Source: VXNE01 sp963668365
GTDB taxonomy: Bacteria > Pseudomonadota > Gammaproteobacteria > Pseudomonadales > Azotimanducaceae
Assembly: GCA_963668365.1 (NCBI GenBank)
Contig: OY764266.1
Location: 3,286,001-3,350,000 of the forward strand
Length of the DNA: 64,000 nt
Direction of reading: 5' to 3'
The notes beneath the pieces were generated by a model that saw only the letters and a list, made by a program, of their open reading frames with translations, did not search any database and was not told the DNA's origin. Both the position numbers and the translations under genes were made by a program. This document shows positions 61,378 through 64,000 of this stretch, piece after piece (position 1 is the stretch's first letter; each line of letters starts with the position of its first letter).

Positions 61378-62091
61378 ATGGTCAGGTCAATCTCAAAGAC
61401 CAGAATGCTTGATCTTGTCAAAACATTTCAAAGCGACGCCGTCGCTAAAGGTCTTCAGGAAAAACCTGAGCTCATCGAGTTTCGTGATGCGTCTGGTCGC
61501 AATTTTCTGCATCTTTGTGCCGGCGTAGATGTACGTATGAAATCCAGGTCAGAGGCGTCGCACAGCATTTCCCTCGCGGGTGTTTTGCTGAACGCGGGAA
61601 TAGGCATCAATTCGCCAGCATCCACACGTGGTAGCTGGCATGCCACGCCTTTGTGGTACGCAGTTGGGCGCGGGAGGAACATGCCTCTGGCGCGGTTTTT
61701 GTTGGAAGAAGGATCATCTCCGGATCACTGTCTTTGGGCCGCAGTATTTAATGACGATCTGGAGATGCTAGAACTTTTGGTAAGCGCGGGGGCGTCGCTT
61801 GACGCCACGCCCGAATACGAACCGCCCCTGATGTCGGCGGTGATGGGCAAGAAGTTTACCTGCGCGGAATTTTTGTTGGCGGCTGGAAGTGATCCAAACT
61901 ATCAACACGCTCATGGCATGACCGCTCTGCATCAAATGCTGAAAAGAAACTGCGACGCAGAGCATTTTGAGATGTTTGTTGAATATGGCGCACGAGGTGA
62001 TATTGCCAACGAAGACGGGAAAACCGCAGCAGAGCTTCTATACCGAAAGCGAGATAGAGCATTTCACAGAATTGCAGATCAACTGAAATGA
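61378..62091 (+). CDS. Ankyrin-repeat protein
   Basis: A 237-residue protein composed mainly of four to five ankyrin repeats: SGRNFLHLCAGVDVRM, LAGVLLNAGIGINSPASTRG, TPLWYAVGRGRNMPLARFLL with EEGSSPDH, MLELLVSAGASLDATPEYEP and GMTALHQMLKRN. AAAGGAAC precedes the ATG at 61378. Base composition is lower in GC than the sulfatase next to it, which suggests separate arrival. No signal peptide or catalytic domain is present; it is presumably a protein-binding protein, possibly acting inside a host if the organism is a symbiont. Confidence 0.88.
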   Translation: MVRSISKTRMLDLVKTFQSDAVAKGLQEKPELIEFRDASGRNFLHLCAGVDVRMKSRSEASHSISLAGVLLNAGIGINSPASTRGSWHATPLWYAVGRGRNMPLARFLLEEGSSPDHCLWAAVFNDDLEMLELLVSAGASLDATPEYEPPLMSAVMGKKFTCAEFLLAAGSDPNYQHAHGMTALHQMLKRNCDAEHFEMFVEYGARGDIANEDGKTAAELLYRKRDRAFHRIADQLK

Positions 62092-62262
62092 TGTCGTGAT
62101 CGAGGCGATTCCTTCCGGATCATGGAGGATAAGGATGGACAGGCGGCAGGCCGCTCCGCACCCGCCAAGCAAACCCCACAAACCGAGGTTCAAGGCGCCG
62201 GTAGCGCGGGATACCCCGACAGTGTTGCTGTGTCCGCCCACCATGAAGCGCACGAATCGCGG

Positions 62263-63576
62263 CTACGGCTCGCAACTCGAAGGCTTCTCCCTGTCGGGAG
62301 CGCGGTCCGCCACCGGCACGGATGTCGACCCCATGCGCAACGCGACTTGGCTCTCTTCGTGCTCGAAGGCCGGAGCGTACTCGTCGCATTGATCCTCGGT
62401 CACGCCGTTGGCCAGCAGGCAACCGCGCCAGCGCGCCGAGATCGCCTCAGCCATGGACGCGGCCTGGCGGCGGGCGTCGTCCTCGGTCTTCTCGAAGAAC
62501 GGCGCCGCCTCCACCCACGCCTCGACCGACGCGCGGAAGCCGCTGAGTTCGCTGATGCCGGTCTTGAGCTCCCGCTGACGGAACGGTTGCGGATTGATGT
62601 CGAATGCCGGAGCGAGCAGCCAGCTTCCCCCGCCCGCGTACAGGAGGCCGTGGTTCTTGAGATGATCGTCGTTGTTCGACACCAGGATGGTGAACAGTAT
62701 GCGGCGGTGCAGTTCCGCCATCTCCGCCAGGGCTTCCGTGTCGGTGCGGCACACGGCGCGGAGCCCGTCCGCGATGTCGGTGTAGAAGCGCGCGTCGCGC
62801 TTGCGCGCCTCAAGCAGCGTCTGCGCGGACATGTAGTGTCGACGACCGGGTTCGCCGGCCTCGCGATCGAAACGCTCGAAGAGCGCCACGGGGAACGCCC
62901 CACCAGACATCGCCAGCGTCGCTTTCGCCGCCCGGATTCCGACATCGCGCGCGAGCGAGAGCGTGGCCACTTCGACGCGCTCCACCGGCATGGAGTCGCC
63001 GACCATCGTGAATTTCGCGACATGGAGCATCCCGCCTTCGTCCACCACGACCGACTTGGGACGAGCGCCGCCGAGGCTCGCCGTGGCGCCGCGGAGCTCT
63101 CGCGCGAGTGCCGCAAGATCGCCGGATCCCGACTCGATGCGTTGGCAAAGCCGTCGCAGACGGGGAAGTTCGAGAATCCGGGGAGTTGGCGGCGCGTCTT
63201 TGGCGAGCGCGTTGCCTTCGTCATCGAGGAACCGCAACGCGCCCTGTCGCGTCCGGTCATCCACTGCCAGCACATAGCCCATCTCGTGCTGCGGAATTCC
63301 CGAAGCGCGCGCGATAAGCGACCTCCCCCAGGCGTCGGGAGCACAGTCCGAGAAAACCCCCGGAATGCTGGTGCCCGCGTCGTCGGGGAGGCTTGCGAAG
63401 TGGAACCATTGGTCGCTGAGCGGCAGGGACGGCGCGAGGGCGAATGCGGCGGGATTCCCGATCCAGTCGTCGGCGTAGCGGAACGAGGAAACCTGTCTCT
63501 GGCGCAGTTCGCCGAAGCGCACCGTGCCCACGCGGTGAAGGCGTTCGCCGATGGCGACGACATGCTCGCCGCTCAC
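62263..63576 (-). CDS. hipA: HipA-family serine/threonine kinase toxin
   Basis: A 437-residue HipA-like kinase: N-terminal LAPSLPLSDQWFHFASLPDD, P-loop-like GATASLGGARPKSVVVDE, catalytic ILVSNNDDHLKNHGLLY (NDDHxKN) and metal-binding LAPAFDINPQP. HipA phosphorylates a tRNA synthetase (GltX in E. coli) or another translation factor and causes dormancy. Its start overlaps the hipB stop (ATGA-like, 63573-63576), so the toxin follows the antitoxin in one operon. The gene appears intact, with a slightly extended C-terminus. Confidence 0.93.
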   Translation of the reverse strand: MSGEHVVAIGERLHRVGTVRFGELRQRQVSSFRYADDWIGNPAAFALAPSLPLSDQWFHFASLPDDAGTSIPGVFSDCAPDAWGRSLIARASGIPQHEMGYVLAVDDRTRQGALRFLDDEGNALAKDAPPTPRILELPRLRRLCQRIESGSGDLAALARELRGATASLGGARPKSVVVDEGGMLHVAKFTMVGDSMPVERVEVATLSLARDVGIRAAKATLAMSGGAFPVALFERFDREAGEPGRRHYMSAQTLLEARKRDARFYTDIADGLRAVCRTDTEALAEMAELHRRILFTILVSNNDDHLKNHGLLYAGGGSWLLAPAFDINPQPFRQRELKTGISELSGFRASVEAWVEAAPFFEKTEDDARRQAASMAEAISARWRGCLLANGVTEDQCDEYAPAFEHEESQVALRMGSTSVPVADRAPDREKPSSCEP

Positions 63577-63947
63577 AGCAGGGTGCCCTTGGGTTCGGAC
63601 GCCACCGGCAGTTCGGCGCTCTCATCCCCCGGTATGCGGGGTGACCGCAACCTGACCCGCTGCGGGAGGGCGTCGATGTCCATGAGCAATCCGATATCGT
63701 CCTGACCGAGATCGCCGAGGTCGTCAAGCCGGGAGAGAATCCCTAATGAGAGTAGCGCCATGGCCAAGCTCCCCATCGAGACGCCGGGCTCGCCCGCCTC
63801 GAGACCTCGCAGCGTCGACACGGACACACCCATGCGCGCAGCCAGGTCTCGTTGTCGAACACGACGGCGACGGCGGGCCAGTTGAATTCCGCGTCCCAGG
63901 TTACGGAGAGCCGCAGACGCGCTGGGAGATATGCTTGCCTTCCTCAT
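63573..63947 (-). CDS. hipB: HipB-type XRE antitoxin
   Basis: A 124-residue XRE protein: LGRGIQLARRRRRVRQRDLA and RMGVSVSTLRGLEAGEPGVS form the helix-turn-helix, and ALLSLGILSRLDDLGDLGQD the dimerisation part common in HipB-like partners of HipA. An acidic/basic tail of about 35 residues is longer than in E. coli HipB. The upstream 50 bases to the window edge are AT-rich and should contain the promoter and operators, but the window ends before they can be analysed fully. Confidence 0.9.
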   Translation of the reverse strand: MRKASISPSASAALRNLGRGIQLARRRRRVRQRDLAARMGVSVSTLRGLEAGEPGVSMGSLAMALLSLGILSRLDDLGDLGQDDIGLLMDIDALPQRVRLRSPRIPGDESAELPVASEPKGTLL

Positions 63948-64000
63948 AAGGACTGTAATAATACATCTTATATCGTTTTTAGAGACTATATATTAGCGTT

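Noticed and set aside
62090..62107. 18-base match to the sulfatase 3' end (GTCGTGATCGAGGCG core) after the ankyrin gene
   Set aside because: Too short to call a fifth sulfatase relic; flanks do not match on either side.
1..64000. CRISPR array
   Set aside because: No series of regularly spaced repeats was found; all repeats seen are tandem duplications or gene copies.

Overview
The window looks like a high-GC bacterial chromosome, most likely from the Pseudomonadota. The retropepsin-like lipoprotein next to a 7TM-transglutaminase protein and a tRNA-Ser gene with an encoded CCA both fit that. Arylsulfatase and alpha-fucosidase genes, many toxin-antitoxin loci and a very high number of broken genes suggest a host-associated or particle-associated, possibly marine, lineage with a fluid accessory genome. 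The exact taxon cannot be read from the sequence. Several genes carry single-base frameshifts; some may be assembly errors, but others have a clear genetic cause (tandem duplications, an insertion sequence, truncations).

Positions 1-23200 are mostly metabolic and transport genes: an envelope pair at the left edge (1-1221), a DUF2332 protein, tRNA-Ser(UGA), a two-repeat PurE-like protein, an aminoglycoside-phosphotransferase-like kinase, a metallo-beta-lactamase-fold protein, an archaeal-type aspartyl-tRNA synthetase, a Clp_N-like protein, a GH29 fucosidase, a truncated serA, a NUDIX/HIT pair, a fused CydDC-like ABC exporter, a HAD phosphatase broken by a 25-bp tandem duplication, a kinase gene split by an ISAzo13-family element, and an ABC-2 exporter whose first permease is frameshifted.

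Positions 23200-51400 form a dense defence and toxin-antitoxin island: a TPR-like/HEPN pair; an AbiE type IV toxin-antitoxin operon between two decayed copies of an ImmA/IrrE-like gene; higBA; an integrase relic; a type I restriction-modification operon in which HsdM is fused to a PIN domain and which also carries a DUF433 gene and a truncated DUF5615 toxin; a NYN-domain gene; a complete type II CBASS operon (CD-NTase, E1/E2 fusion, JAB protease, two-TM SAVED effector); a three-gene cassette of small toxin-like protein, MqsA-like regulator and KGGVGRT ATPase with helical repeats; a SLOG-domain gene interrupted by one TGA; a nucleotidyltransferase / HTH-ImmA / beta-protein module; and an SBD-HNH (phosphorothioate-sensing) endonuclease.

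Positions 47700-61150 are built on repeated arylsulfatase pieces. One complete sulfatase (58908-61151), a 187-codon 5' copy (52226-52786) and two shorter relics (47769-47905, 51353-51384) are spread among two copies of a small RelE/XRE toxin-antitoxin locus. A TPR-protein/helicase module (52794-58643) sits exactly between the two sulfatase 5' copies. The window ends with an ankyrin protein and a hipBA operon.

The main theme is defence modules lying between direct repeats of partial genes, with repeated decay of the copies. The best candidates for undescribed systems are the toxin/MqsA-like/KGGVGRT-ATPase cassette (43709-46538), the helicase plus TPR module (52794-58643), and the HsdM-PIN fusion with its overlapping small partner (30814-33472).
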